Source: Elusimicrobiota bacterium
GTDB taxonomy: Bacteria; Elusimicrobiota; Elusimicrobia; FEN-1173
Direction of reading: 5' to 3'
DNA: 64,000 nucleotides
Assembly: GCA_016715645.1 (NCBI GenBank)
Contig: JADJZR010000013.1
Span: forward strand, 1 to 64,000
Below, one piece after another: positions 41,188-52,615 of the stretch. Both the position numbers and the translations under genes were made by a program. Each line of letters begins with the position of its first letter. Positions within the stretch are counted from its first letter, which is position 1. The notes under the pieces are model-generated. The model searched no databases. It had not been told where the DNA came from and saw only the letters and a program-made list of their open reading frames with translations.

Positions 41188-42745
41188 CATCCAGGGGCCA
41201 GCGGGTGGTGAACACCGCCCCCCGGCCCAACACCGACCGGACCTGAATGGCCCCCCCGTGGGCCTCCACAATGCGTTTGGCCAAAGCCAAACCCAACCCC
41301 GCCCCTTCCACCTGGCCGGTAAAGGTGTCTTCCACTTGATAAAACTTTTTAAAAATTCGTCCCACGTCTTCGGGCGGAATTCCGGGCCCGTCGTCTTCCA
41401 CCGACACAACCGCTTCGGCCCCTTCCGCGCGGGCGTAGAGACGAACCCGTTTGTTCGGTTTGGGATTAAACTTAGCCCCGTTGTCGATGAGGTTTCTGAG
41501 CACCTCGGAAAATCGGTCGGGGTCCACCGATAAGGCCGGCAGGGTGTCGATGCTTTCGTCAATGTTAAAATCGACGTTTTGACGGGCCAAGTCGGCCGCC
41601 ATGGACGCGCGCACGCCATCCACCAACACCCGCGCGCGACACCGTTTGCGCGCCAGCGCCACGGTCTGAGATTCGACCGTGGCAAAATTAAGAAGCCGTT
41701 CGACCAATTGGGACAGCTTGTTTCCCTGGTCGCGCATCGCCGTCAACCCTTGGCGTTGGGTGGGCGTCAGCGACTTATCTTCCAGCAACAGCGGAGCGAA
41801 CCCCGTGATCGACACCAAGGGGGTTTTGAGTTTGTGGGAAATGACCGCCAAAAAATTTTGTTTCAGCCATTCTTCCCGGCGGGCTTCAGTCACGTCCCGA
41901 AAAATCAGCAGGGCCCCGGATCCGTCGCGCAACATCTGAAAAGAACCGTCCAAAATGAACTTTTTTCCGGACGGCCGCGACAGGGTCAACCGGGCCGGCT
42001 CTTTTCCCTCAAAAACCACTTTCAGGGGCGGAGTCACATCAAACGCGCGAAAAAGGTCCGCGGCGTTGCGCCCGGCGGGGTCGTCCGCCACGCCCAACAG
42101 CGTGGCCCCCGCGGCGTTGAGCAACGTCACATGCCCCTCCGTGTCCATCAACAGGGCCCCATCCGACATTTCACGAACCAAGGTGGACAACGTATTTTTT
42201 TCGCTGTTAAGTCGGGTAAACAGTCGGGCGTTTTCGATGGCGACGGCGGCTTGGGCGGCAAAAATCTCGAGGGCGCGGCGGTCGAGAACGGTGAACCCGT
42301 TCCCGTCTTTCTTGTTGATCCCTTCCAGAACACCCACCAACCGCCCTTGGTGCAGGAGAGGCACCGCCACCACATGGCGGGTCACAAAATCGCTTCGGGT
42401 ATCCACACGGGTGGTCCAGCGGGGATCGTTCTGAACGTCGTTGACCACCACCGGAACCCCGTTAGCCGCCACCCATCCGGCCACGCCCTCGCCGGGTTTT
42501 AACCGAACGGACTTGACCTTATCGCCCGCCGTTCCCAGGGCCACGTCAAACACAAGTTCGCCGGTGGATTCGTCTTTGAGAAGAATTGAGCCGGATTGCG
42601 CCCGGACCACCCGGGCGGCCAGTTCCATAACGGTTTTAAGTAGGGAAGGCAGATCCAGAGCGCCCGCCAACGCTCGGCTGGCTTCAAGCAACGTTTCAAA
42701 ATCCGCCGCGGTCAGCGGACCCGGCTCGTCGAGAGGCTCTGTCAT
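41183..42745 (-). CDS. GAF-PAS sensor histidine kinase
   Basis: A 520-residue cytoplasmic kinase with no membrane helix. Residues about 20-180 are a GAF domain (VVRAQSGSILLKDE, GEGVAGWVAANG, GRLVGVLEGINKKDG), about 190-300 a PAS domain, then the H box AVISHKLKTPLVSITGF, and the N, G1 and G2 boxes (LRNLIDNGAKFNPK, EDDGPGIPPE, GAGLGLALAKRIVEAHGG). Its ATG follows the gltD stop directly, so it is co-transcribed with glutamate synthase. No cognate regulator is adjacent. Confidence 0.9.
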   Translation of the reverse strand: MTEPLDEPGPLTAADFETLLEASRALAGALDLPSLLKTVMELAARVVRAQSGSILLKDESTGELVFDVALGTAGDKVKSVRLKPGEGVAGWVAANGVPVVVNDVQNDPRWTTRVDTRSDFVTRHVVAVPLLHQGRLVGVLEGINKKDGNGFTVLDRRALEIFAAQAAVAIENARLFTRLNSEKNTLSTLVREMSDGALLMDTEGHVTLLNAAGATLLGVADDPAGRNAADLFRAFDVTPPLKVVFEGKEPARLTLSRPSGKKFILDGSFQMLRDGSGALLIFRDVTEARREEWLKQNFLAVISHKLKTPLVSITGFAPLLLEDKSLTPTQRQGLTAMRDQGNKLSQLVERLLNFATVESQTVALARKRCRARVLVDGVRASMAADLARQNVDFNIDESIDTLPALSVDPDRFSEVLRNLIDNGAKFNPKPNKRVRLYARAEGAEAVVSVEDDGPGIPPEDVGRIFKKFYQVEDTFTGQVEGAGLGLALAKRIVEAHGGAIQVRSVLGRGAVFTTRWPLDE

Positions 42746-44254
42746 TCAGGGCAGATCGGTGTGTCCCATAAGGTATCGATCCACTTCCCGGGCGGCTCCG
42801 CGGCCTTCGTTGATGGCCCACACCACCAGGCTTTGGCCCCGTCGCGCGTCGCCGGCGGCGAACACGCCCGGAACGTTGGTGGCAAACCGCCCGTGATCGG
42901 CTTTAATGTTGGAACGAGGGTCACGCTCCACACTGAGCTCTTTCAACAGTTTCTCTTCCGGTCCCAAAAACCCCAGGGCCAACAAAACCAGCTGGGCGGG
43001 CCACACTTTTTCCGTCCCCCGAACCGGCACGGGACCCGACGGACCCCATTCCACCTGGACCGTGTGAAGCTCTTTGACGCGTTTGGAATGTTCGCCCCCT
43101 TCGAGGCGCGTGGTGGAAATGAGAAACTGGCGGGGATCCGCTCCAAAAACGGCGGCCGCTTCTTCCTGGCCATAGTCTGTGCGGAAAACTTTAGGCCATT
43201 GGGGCCACGGATTGTCGGAAGCCCGTTTCTCCGGCGGGCGAGGCATGATTTCAAACTGGACCACGCTTTTGGCTCCCTGACGCAAGGCCGTACCCACGCA
43301 GTCGGTGCCCGTGTCGCCGCCGCCGATGACCACCACGTCTTTGCCCGCCGCGGAAATGGACCGGCCGTCCTTGAGTTTTGAATCCAACAAACTTTTCGTG
43401 TTGGCGTGCAAAAACTCCATGGCGAAATGAATCCCTTTCAATTCGCGCCCGGGCACCTTCAAATCCCGGGGCACCGTCGCGCCCAGGGCCAACACCACGG
43501 CATCAAACTCTTTTTTAAGTTTTTCCGCCGAATAGGCCGCCGACCCCACCTCGGTGTTGGGCACGAACGCGACCCCCTCTTTGGCCAACAAATCCACCCG
43601 GCGTTGAACCACGTCCTTGTCCAATTTCATATTGGGAATGCCGTACATCAGAAGACCGCCGATCCGGTCGGCCCGCTCAAACACCGTGACCGAATGGCCC
43701 GCCCGGTTCAACTGAGCGGCGGCCGACAGTCCGGCCGGGCCCGATCCCACCACCGCCACTTTTTTGCCGGTGCGTTTTTGGGGGGGCTCGGCTTTCACCC
43801 ACCCTTCGGCGAACCCGCGATCGATGATCGACACTTCGATATTTTTAATGGTCACCGGCGGCTCGGATATTCCTAACACGCACGACCCTTCGCAGGGCGC
43901 GGGACAGACCCGACCGGTGAATTCCGGGAAATTGTTTGTTTTGTGTAACCGTTCCAGAGCGTCTTCCCATAACCCACGAAACACCAAATCGTTCCATTCC
44001 GGAATGAGGTTATTGATGGGACAGCCCGACGCCATCCCCGCCACCAAATTGCCCGTGTGGCAAAAAGGAACCCCGCAATCCATACACCGGGCCCCCTGCT
44101 TGCGCAAAGAGTCTTCGGGCATGTGTTGGTGGAACTCCTCCCAATGGCGAATCCGTTCCGTGGGGGAGGCGTCCGCGGGAAGCTCCCGTTTAAATTTCAT
44201 AAACCCCGTCGGCTTCGCAACCCCCAACGGTTTCGGCGGCGTCACGGCACTCAT
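42746..44254 (-). CDS. gltD: Glutamate synthase small subunit
   Basis: GltD oxidises NADPH and passes electrons to GltB. The 502-residue protein has the two 4Fe-4S cysteine groups CMDCGVPFCHTG and CPAPCEGSCVLG, the FAD loop VVGSGPAGLSAAAQL, the GGLLMYGIPNMKLDK signature and the NADPH loop VVIGGGDTGTDC. The ATG overlaps the gltB stop by one base (TAATG). Confidence 0.95.
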   Translation of the reverse strand: MSAVTPPKPLGVAKPTGFMKFKRELPADASPTERIRHWEEFHQHMPEDSLRKQGARCMDCGVPFCHTGNLVAGMASGCPINNLIPEWNDLVFRGLWEDALERLHKTNNFPEFTGRVCPAPCEGSCVLGISEPPVTIKNIEVSIIDRGFAEGWVKAEPPQKRTGKKVAVVGSGPAGLSAAAQLNRAGHSVTVFERADRIGGLLMYGIPNMKLDKDVVQRRVDLLAKEGVAFVPNTEVGSAAYSAEKLKKEFDAVVLALGATVPRDLKVPGRELKGIHFAMEFLHANTKSLLDSKLKDGRSISAAGKDVVVIGGGDTGTDCVGTALRQGAKSVVQFEIMPRPPEKRASDNPWPQWPKVFRTDYGQEEAAAVFGADPRQFLISTTRLEGGEHSKRVKELHTVQVEWGPSGPVPVRGTEKVWPAQLVLLALGFLGPEEKLLKELSVERDPRSNIKADHGRFATNVPGVFAAGDARRGQSLVVWAINEGRGAAREVDRYLMGHTDLP

Positions 44255-47200
44255 TAGTTCCCCCCCACCCGCGACAAATCGCGGGCGTTTTCTTCGAACG
44301 CGGCCATGATGGCTTGGTCGCCCGTCATGCCGGCTTGGTGCATTTTTTTGATGGTGGAAATCATCCGTTTGTAGTCCCGAGGCATAATTTTAACGAAGGT
44401 CCGGATCAACGCGGGGCCCTCTTCCAAAATGCGTTTGGCCACAGTGCTGGTGGTGTGCAACAAATGTTTCACCAACAACCCGTGAACTTCCTGCACATCC
44501 TCTTCTTCCATGGGTTCGGCTTCCACCATTTCCTTGTTCACCTTGCTGAGAAAATCGCCGTTGACGTCCCACACGTACGCCACGCCGCCGGTCATGCCCG
44601 CGCCAAAATTACGCCCGGTGGGCCCAATAACCACCACCCGGCCGCCGGTCATGTATTCGCACCCGTGATCCCCCACGCCTTCCACCACAGCGTGAACACC
44701 GGAATTGCGCACCGCGAAGCGTTCCCCCGCCAGCCCGCGGATGTAGGATTCGCCCGACGTGGCCCCGTAAAACGCCACGTTGCCGACAATGATATTTTCT
44801 TCCGGCACATACCCCGCGGCCCGCGGCGGCGTCAAAATCAGCTTGCCTCCCGAGAGCCCCTTGCCGAAATAATCGTTGGCGTCTCCTTCCAAAGACATCG
44901 TCATTCCCCGGGGAATAAACGCCCCAAAACTTTGGCCCGCCGATCCCTGGAACGTCAGGTCAATGGTATCGTCAGGCAACCCCTTGGCGCCGTAACGGCG
45001 GGTCAACTCGCTCCCCAGCTGGGTCCCCACCACCCGGTCGCGGTTACGAATGGGCACGACCGCCTCAACTTTTTCACCCTTCTCCAAGGCGGGTTTGCAC
45101 AGGTCCAACAACACCCGCCGGTCTAAAGAACCGTCCAGACCGTGATCTTGGGTCATTTGGCAATAACGGCCCACGTCCGGCCCCACCGGCGGCGAATAAA
45201 GAATGTTCGAAAAATCCACCCCTTTGGCTTTCCAGTGGTCCACCGCTTTGCGCGCTTCCAAACGGTCCACCCGGCCGATCATCTCGTTGAAAGACCGGAA
45301 CCCCATTCGAGCCATGTGTTCCCGGACCTCCTGGGCAACAAACCGCATAAAATGAACCACGTGAGACGGATCGCCCGTAAACTTCTTGCGCAGTTTGGGA
45401 TCCTGCGTGGCAACGCCCACCGGGCACGTGTTCAAATGGCACACGCGCATCATGACGCAACCCAACACCACCAGGGGCGCCGTGGCAAACCCAAACTCTT
45501 CGGCCCCCAACAGGGCGGCGATCACCACGTCGCGGCCTGTTTTCAACTGGCCGTCGGTCTCAACGACAATCCGACTGCGAAGGTTGTTTAACACCAACGT
45601 TTGGTGTGTTTCCGCCAACCCCAATTCCCACGGCAGGCCCGCGTGTTTAATAGACGATTGGGGCGATGCGCCCGTTCCGCCGTCGTATCCCGAAATCAAC
45701 ACCACGTCGGCATGGGCTTTCGCGACCCCGCGGCCACGTGCCCCACCCCACCTCGGCCACCAGTTTCACGCTGATGCGGGCCTGGTGGTTGGCGTTTTTA
45801 AGGTCGTGGATGAGTTCGGCCAAATCTTCGATGGAATAAATGTCGTGGTGCGGCGGCGGCGAAATGAGCCCCACCCCGGCCGTGGTGTGGCGCGTGCGCG
45901 CCACCCAGGGATACACTTTTGTGCCGGGCAGTTGACCGCCTTCGCCGGGTTTGGCCCCTTGGGCCATTTTGATCTGAATTTCCCGAGCGTTGACCAAGTA
46001 TAGGCTCGTCACGCCAAACCGGCCGGACGCCACCTGTTTAATCGCGCTGTTTTTGGAATCGCCGTTGGGCAACAGTTTGTAGCGTTCCGGATCTTCGCCC
46101 CCTTCGCCGGTGTTGGATTTTCCACCCACGCGGTTCATGGCGATAGCCAACGATTCGTGGGCCTCTTGGGAAATGGACCCGTAACTCATCGCGCCCGTCT
46201 TAAACCGTTTCATGATGGATTCCACCGATTCCACTTCGTCGATGGGCACCGCCCGATCGGCCGGTTTAAGGTCCAACAGGCCCCGCAAGGTGTAGTGTTC
46301 CCGGGCCTGATCGTTGATCAACGCCGCGTAACTTTGATACACGTCGTATCGGTTGGTCCGGCACGCCAACTGAAGGCGGTGAATGGTTTCTGGATTGAAC
46401 AGATGCCGTTCGCCCTCTTTGCGCCACTGATAATTTCCGCCCGCATCCAACACGTGGGCATCCGACGAAACCGCTGAAAACGCCCGATGATGACGACGGC
46501 GGGCCTCTTCGGCGATCACGTCCAACCCCACCCCGCCCACCCGGGACGGAGTCCAAGTAAAATACTGATCAACCACCTCTTGGCTTAAACCCAACGCCTC
46601 AAAAATTTGGGCGCCGCCATAACTTTGGATGGTGGAAATTCCCATTTTCGAGATGGTTTTAACGACGCCTTTGGTGGCGGCCTTGACATAATTTTTAATC
46701 GCCGCCTTATGATCCACGCCCACCAACATTCCCTGTTGGATCATATCGTCGATGGTTTCGTAGGCCATATACGGATTGATGGCCCCCACGCCGTATCCCA
46801 ACAACACGGCGAAATGGTGGGTTTCCCGGGGCTCACCGGATTCCAAAATCAAGCCCACTTTCATGCGGGTGCCTTTGCGGATCATGTCGTGGTGAAGGCC
46901 CGCCACCGCCAACAACGCGGGGATAGGCGCCTTTTTCTCGCTGACGCCCCGGTCGGACAATATCAATATGTTCACCCCGCCGGACGCGGCCCTGTCCGCC
47001 GCGGCGAACAACTCGTCCATGGCCCGACGGAGCCCTTCGCCACCCGAGGTGGGATCAAACAAAATAGGCAGGGTCAGGGATCGGAACCCCGGCTCTTTGA
47101 CCTGGCGAAGCTTTTCCAACTGTTCGTTGGTCAAAATCGGGCTTTTCAATTCGATCAGTCGGCAACTTTCCGCGGCGGGGTCGAGCAGGTTGCGCTCGCC

Positions 47201-48856
47201 GCCGATGGCCGTGGACGCCGAGGTCACAATTTCTTCCCGCAAACAGTCGATGGGCGGGTTGGTGACCTGGGCGAACAGTTGCTTGAAATAGTTGGGCAAC
47301 AGTTGGGGTTTATCGGACAACACCGCCAACGGCGTGTCAGTGCCCATGGCGCCCACGGGTTCCACCCCGTTTTTGGCCATGGGTTCCATCACCACGCGCA
47401 GGTCTTCATAAGAGTAGCCGAACACCTGCTGGCGCTGGACCACGGTGCTGTGATCCTCGCGCACCGGTTTGTCCTGGTCCACCAAATCGTCCAGGGCGAT
47501 CAGGTTTTTGTCCAACCAAGCGCGGTACGGACGTTCCGCGGCCACGGTTTTTTTGATTTCGTCGTCGGAAATAATCCGGCCCTGTTCGGTGTCAATCAAC
47601 AGCATTCGGCCGGGCTGAAGCCGTCCCTTTTGGACCACCCGTTCGGGATCGATGTCCAACACGCCCACTTCGCTGGCCAATACGATAAAATCGTCGTTGG
47701 TGACCACATACCGAGACGGCCGCAACCCGTTGCGATCCAACACCGCGCCCACTCGGACACCGTCGGTAAAACCGATCGAGGCCGGACCGTCCCAGGGCTC
47801 CATCAAACACGCGTGGTATTCGTAAAAAGCCTTCTTGTCCTCCGACATGCTTTCATGGTTCGCCCAAGGTTCGGGAATCATCATCATCATGGCGTGGGGC
47901 AGACTGCGCCCGGACAACACCAAAAATTCCAGGCAGTTGTCGAACATGGCCGAGTCGGACCCATCGGTGTCGATGACCGGCATGAGCCGTTTCAAGTCGT
48001 TGCCGAACACGTCGGACTTGAGCAGAGCCGAGCGGGCGTGCATCCAGTTGACGTTCCCGCGCAGGGTGTTGATTTCACCGTTGTGGATAATGTAGCGGTA
48101 GGGGTGGGCCCGGTTCCAGTTGGGGAACGTGTTGGTGGAAAACCGCGAGTGGACCAACGCCAAGGCCGATGTCAGGTCGGGATCGCGCAGTTCCGGGTAA
48201 TAATCTTCCATCTGGCCGGCCAACAGCATGCCTTTGTAGACGATGGTGCGTGACGACAGGCTGGGTATGTAAAACCGGTTGGACCCGTTTTCGTTCAAAA
48301 ATTTAATGGAATGTTCGGCCCGCTTGCGGATGAGATAAAGAACCCGCTCAAACGCCATCGCGTCGCTGTCCTTGACATTTTTTCCTTTTGCGATGAAGGC
48401 CTGGCGCATAAACGGTTCGCCGGCCCGGGCCGTAAGGCCCAGGGCACTGTTGTTCGTGGGCACGGTGCGCCAACCCAAAAACGTTTGCCCTTCTTCGGCC
48501 ACCAACTGTTCGAATTGTTTTTCCGCGGTGCGGCGATCGTCGGCGTTTTGCGGGAGGAACATCATCGCCACGCCGTACAGGCCGGGGTCTGGAAGAACGA
48601 TCTTTTCTTTGGCGGCGGCCTTTTTCAAAAATCCGTGGGGCAATTGGATCAACACCCCCGCTCCGTCGCCGGTGTTGGCTTCGCACCCGCACGCGCCGCG
48701 GTGGTTCAAATTGTTCAATACTTCCAGCGACTGGGCGACGATCTCGTGGGACTTTTTGCCCCTGATATTAACGACAAACCCTATCCCGCAGGCGTCCCGT
48801 TCAAATTGCGGATCGTACAAACCCTGTTTTGATGGCGCTTCGTTTTGTGTCGTCAC
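44254..48856 (-). CDS. gltB: Glutamate synthase large subunit, frameshift near 45715-45745
   Basis: GltB makes two glutamates from glutamine and 2-oxoglutarate. The GTG at 48856 starts the protein and the amidotransferase nucleophile is Cys23 (DACGIGF). FMN-domain sequence continues to LVAEVG, then the frame shifts, and the sense resumes as VVLISGYDGGTGASP with the 3Fe-4S site CVMMRVCHLNTC and the beta-helix C-terminus. Two missing G residues in GTGGGG-TGGGGC-ACG-TGG would explain the shift. Total length (about 1534 residues) is normal. A sequencing error is likelier than a real break. Confidence 0.93.
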
Positions 48857-48905
48857 CTTTTCACCTTCACAATGTTTTCCCGGACATTAAACTTCGTAAA
48901 CAGTT

Positions 48906-48913
48906 ATTATAAT
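48906..48913. promoter_or_regulatory. Divergent -10 region between gltB and the DUF486 gene
   Basis: TTATTATAATATT contains TATAAT on the plus strand (48908-48913) and, shifted by two bases, on the minus strand (48911-48906). Neither side has a strong -35. It lies about 50 bp from each start, so it probably serves one or both genes. Confidence 0.4.
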
Positions 48914-48962
48914 ATTTTCGCAAAGGCTGTTCACGGCGTTTCCTCTCAGGAGGGGAAAATCC

Positions 48963-49304
48963 ATGTCCGTATTCGTCCGAACGGTCGGACTTTTAACGCT
49001 GTCCAATCTGTTCATGACCTTCGCCTGGTATGCCCACCTCAAAAATTTGGGGCACCGGGGTTGGTTGACCGCCGCCGTGGTGAGTTGGGGCGTGGCTTTT
49101 TTTGAATATTGCCTTCAGGTTCCCGCCAACCGGATCGGCTACACGGTAATGAGTTTGGCGCAACTTAAAATCCTGCAAGAAGTGATTTCGTTGACGGTGT
49201 TTGTACCGTTCGCTGTGTTTTACATGGGGCAATCTCTTAAGTGGGATTACCTGTGGGCGGCGCTGTGCATGATGGGAGCGGTTTTTTTCATTTTTCGCCC
49301 ATGA
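48963..49304 (+). CDS. DUF486 family small membrane protein
   Basis: A 113-residue protein starting MSVFVRTVGLLTLSNLFMTF with four helices and the family signature LAQLKILQEVISLTVFVPFAVFYMGQSLKWDYLWA. DUF486 is related to small DMT-type transporters, but no substrate is known. Its stop overlaps the photolyase start (ATGA). Confidence 0.85.
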   Translation: MSVFVRTVGLLTLSNLFMTFAWYAHLKNLGHRGWLTAAVVSWGVAFFEYCLQVPANRIGYTVMSLAQLKILQEVISLTVFVPFAVFYMGQSLKWDYLWAALCMMGAVFFIFRP

Positions 49305-50653
49305 AAGTGGATCCGCGCCGCGTCCGATCTCTTTCATCCCGCGGGCCGGGGTCGGGACCGGTCCTCTATTGGATGAGCCGAGACCAGCGGGTCGCTGGCA
49401 ATTGGGCCCTGCTACGGGCCCAAGAGAGGGCGCTGGAACGCCAAACCCCGCTGGCGGTGGTCTTTACTCTTGCGCCGGAATTTATGGGGGCCCCCCATCG
49501 CGCTTACGATTTTATGCTGAAAGGGCTGGCCCAGGTTGAAGGACGGCTGAGAGCGGCGGGGATTTCGTTTCATCTGTTGTTTGGACCGCCCGACAAGACC
49601 CTGCTCGATTTTGCCGCGCGGCACAAGGCGGGCGCCGTTGTAACGGATTTCGATCCGTTGCGTCTCAAACGGTCCTGGAAAAAGAAAATCGCTCTTCAAT
49701 TGCCGGTTCTGTTCGAAGAGGTGGACGCCCACAACATCGTGCCCGCGTGGGTTGCTTCGCCCAAACAAGAGTACGGGGCTTACACGTTGCGCCCCAAACT
49801 TCACAAACTGCTCCCGGATTTTCTAACGGATTTTCCGGCGTTAGTTCGCCACCCTTTCCCGTGGACCAAAACCGTGGAAGCTGTTAACTGGGACGTTGTA
49901 ATGGACCGCTTGCAACCAGACAAATCCGTCGCCCCGGTGAGAGGGATGGACCCCGGCGAATCCGCCGGCGCCAAAACCCTGGGCCTCTTCATCAAAAACC
50001 GCCTTTCCTCGTATGCGGACACCCGAAACGATCCCCTGGAAGAGGGCCAGTCGGACCTATCGCCTTACCTGCATTTCGGCCAGGTGTCGGCCCAGAAAGT
50101 GGCGTTGAGCGTTCGGCGCCACGCCTGGGACACCCCCTCGGGCCAAACTTTTTTGGAAGAGTTGATTGTTCGGCGGGAACTGTCGGACAACTATTGTCTC
50201 TACAACCCCGGCTACGATTCTTTTGATGGGTTCCCGGCATGGGCCCAAAAAAGCCTCAACGCCCATCGACAGGACAAACGTCCGTTTCTCTATCAGAGGG
50301 CGGAATTCGAAAAGGCGGCCACCCACGATCCGTTGTGGAACGCGGCCCAAACCGAGATGGTGAAACGTGGCAAAATGCACGGATACCTGCGAATGTATTG
50401 GGCCAAAAAGATTTTGGAGTGGTCGCCCACCCCGGAGGAAGCCCAATCCACGGCGATCTACTTAAATGACCGTTACGAGTTGGACGGACGGGACCCCAAC
50501 GGGTACGCGGGCATTGCCTGGTCTTTGGGCGGGGTTCACGACCGGCCCTGGTTTAACCGGCCGGTGATCGGCTCGATCCGCTGGATGACGGCCAACGGGT
50601 GCAAATCCAAATTCGACACGGACGGTTACATTCGCCGGGTCAAGACGTTGTAA
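49301..50653 (+). CDS. phr: Class II CPD photolyase
   Basis: This FAD enzyme repairs UV-made cyclobutane pyrimidine dimers using light. I chose ATG 49301, giving 450 residues. VLYWMSRDQRVAGNWALLRAQ at the start, LSPYLHFGQVSAQKVAL, FLEELIVRRELSDNYC, and the WAKKILEWSPTPEEA and DGRDPNGYAGIAWSLGGVHDRPW blocks are class II signatures. It is coupled to the DUF486 gene. Confidence 0.94.
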   Translation: MKVDPRRVRSLSSRGPGSGPVLYWMSRDQRVAGNWALLRAQERALERQTPLAVVFTLAPEFMGAPHRAYDFMLKGLAQVEGRLRAAGISFHLLFGPPDKTLLDFAARHKAGAVVTDFDPLRLKRSWKKKIALQLPVLFEEVDAHNIVPAWVASPKQEYGAYTLRPKLHKLLPDFLTDFPALVRHPFPWTKTVEAVNWDVVMDRLQPDKSVAPVRGMDPGESAGAKTLGLFIKNRLSSYADTRNDPLEEGQSDLSPYLHFGQVSAQKVALSVRRHAWDTPSGQTFLEELIVRRELSDNYCLYNPGYDSFDGFPAWAQKSLNAHRQDKRPFLYQRAEFEKAATHDPLWNAAQTEMVKRGKMHGYLRMYWAKKILEWSPTPEEAQSTAIYLNDRYELDGRDPNGYAGIAWSLGGVHDRPWFNRPVIGSIRWMTANGCKSKFDTDGYIRRVKTL

Positions 50654-50714
50654 CGCCGTTGACCTCATCGACGGAAAAGTGCTAGATTAAGGAAGCTCCC
50701 CGGAGGGGCCTCTT

Positions 50715-52609
50715 ATGTCCTATCTCGTTCTTGCGCGCAAATACCGTCCCCAAAGCTTCAGCGATTTGGTGGGCCAAGAAGCCGTGGCCAAAACGCTTCA
50801 AAACGCGTTGGCCAGCGGACGAATCGCACATTCTTACGTTTTATCGGGCCCGCGGGGGTGCGGCAAAACCACCACCGCGCGTCTTTTGGCCCGGGCGCTC
50901 AACTGTGTCCAAGGGCCCACGCTGACCCCCTGCGGCACATGCCCCCAATGCGTAGACATTGCCGGGGGGACGTCGACCGATGACGTTTTGGAAATTGACG
51001 GCGCCTCCAACCGAGGCATCGACCAGATCCGTGAACTGCGCGAAACCGTCAAATACGCCCCGGCCCGATCGCGCTACCGGGTCATCATCATCGATGAAGC
51101 CCACCAAATTTCCAAAGACGGGTTCAACGCCCTCCTGAAAACCCTCGAAGAACCTCCGCCCCACGTGGTGTTCATGATGGCCACCACGGAATCGCAAAAA
51201 ATTCCCGAGACCATTTTATCGCGCTGTCAGAGGTTCCAGCTTCGCTCGATCACGTTGGCGGACATCTTTGAGCGGTTGAAATGGATTGTGTCCCAGGAAA
51301 AATTACCGGTGCAAGACGCCGCGTTACGGGAAGTGGCCCGATCGGCTCACGGATCGTTGCGGGACGCGCTGTCGTTGTTGGACCAGGTGATCGCCTTCGC
51401 CCCCCAGGGAGCGACGGTGGAGGACGTCCGTCACTTATTGGGGTTGTTGCCGGGAGAGTTTGTTCGATCGTTCAGCGAGACAGTTCGGCAGGGGATGCCC
51501 GGACAGGTTTTGCAAGCGATCCAGAAAGCGGTGGAAGACGGGTTGGATTTGTCCCAGTTGGCGGAGGATTTGTTGGACCGGCGCCATCGATTGCTTTTAT
51601 GGAAAGCGGGGGTCAGAGACGTCCGGGACCCCGACGCGGCGGAAATTGAAGAGGAGTCGACGCATTTTCCCGAATCCAGATTGGAACGGGATTTGGGTGT
51701 TTTATCCCGGGCGGTGGCGGACATGCGGCGAAGCGAGTCGCCTCGAGTCACGTTTGAGCTGGCCTGTTTAGAAATGGCTCAAGACGCGATAGCGGTTACT
51801 GAAATTTTGGACCGGTTGGAGACCCTCGAAAAAGCCCTGCGGTCAGGGTCATCCGTCCCCTCTGTGGCCATGCCGACACCCCCGAGAGAGCTGAAACCTG
51901 TTATTTCCCCCTCCCTCCCACCCCCGTCGACCGCGGCATCTGTTCCGACGGCGGGTTTGAGGCCGCCTGAACCCGTGCTGGAAAGCGGCCTGTGGGGGGC
52001 AGAAACGGTTCGGATGGCCTGGACAACGATGGTGAATGAGATCGGACACAAAAAACCCTCTTTGGAGACGTTTCTTCATCTAGCGCGATGGTCGGCTTTG
52101 CCGGGAAACATTTTGAAGATCGCCTTTGACCATGAATTTCAAAAAAGCCAAGTAGCGGCCCAAGAACCGATTTGGTTGGATTGCCTAAAACAAAAAATCG
52201 GGACGCCCTTTTCCATTCAATACGCAGTCGAAACTCCTGTGTTGCGTCCCTCCGCCGGGCCGACGGTCGCCCGCAAAGCGATTACCCCGGGACTGGAAGA
52301 TCCTTCCCAAACGTCCCCCCGGGAAACCCCGGGAACCGCCAAAGCACGAACACCCAGAACAAGTCCCGGGCCCCCTTCCCGGGGGGGGCCCCCCGGCCCC
52401 GGGGGGCCCCGGGGGCCGGGGGGCCCTTGGGGACGAATGTCTCCGAGGAGGTTGTTGTGGAGGAAGAGGACGAACCGGAAGTTTCCGAATCGATTGTGGA
52501 AGGGTCCGAAGAATCGCCGGAAACTGTGGCGGCTCTGGACCCTGGGATTCGGAAAGTGTTGGAAAAGTTTCCTGGCCGCGTACGGCGGCTGGAAGGAACA
52601 TCTCGGTAA
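50715..52609 (+). CDS. dnaX: DNA polymerase III tau/gamma subunit, -1 frameshift at 52378-52430
   Basis: DnaX loads the sliding clamp. The N-terminal half is intact: MSYLVLARKYRPQSFSDLVG, the P-loop GPRGCGKTTTARLLARAL, the zinc site CGTCPQC, DEAHQ and SRCQRF. After about residue 550 the frame enters a run of G and C blocks. In frame 0 it goes on to 52640 past recR's start, but the natural tail (NVSEEVVVEEEDEPEVS, then DPGIRKVLEKFPGRV) is in the -1 frame and stops at 52609. This could be a sequencing indel in G8, or slippage making two products, as known for dnaX elsewhere. Confidence 0.9.
52378..52430. repeat. Extreme GC homopolymer/palindrome tract in dnaX
   Basis: Fifty bases consist of alternating G and C runs (C3 G8 C6 GG C4 G6 C4 G5 CC G6 C3) that can fold into several long hairpins. 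It is the site where the dnaX reading frame changes. Confidence 0.75.
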
Positions 52610-52615
52610 CGGGCC

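Noticed and set aside
46607..48253. 548-codon plus-strand frame opposite gltB
   Set aside because: It is a histidine- and glycine-rich antisense shadow produced by GC-biased codons of gltB.
52172..52609. Separate small gene after dnaX
   Set aside because: The frame is the natural C-terminus of DnaX, with acidic linker and DPGIRKVLEKFPGRV tail, shifted by -1.
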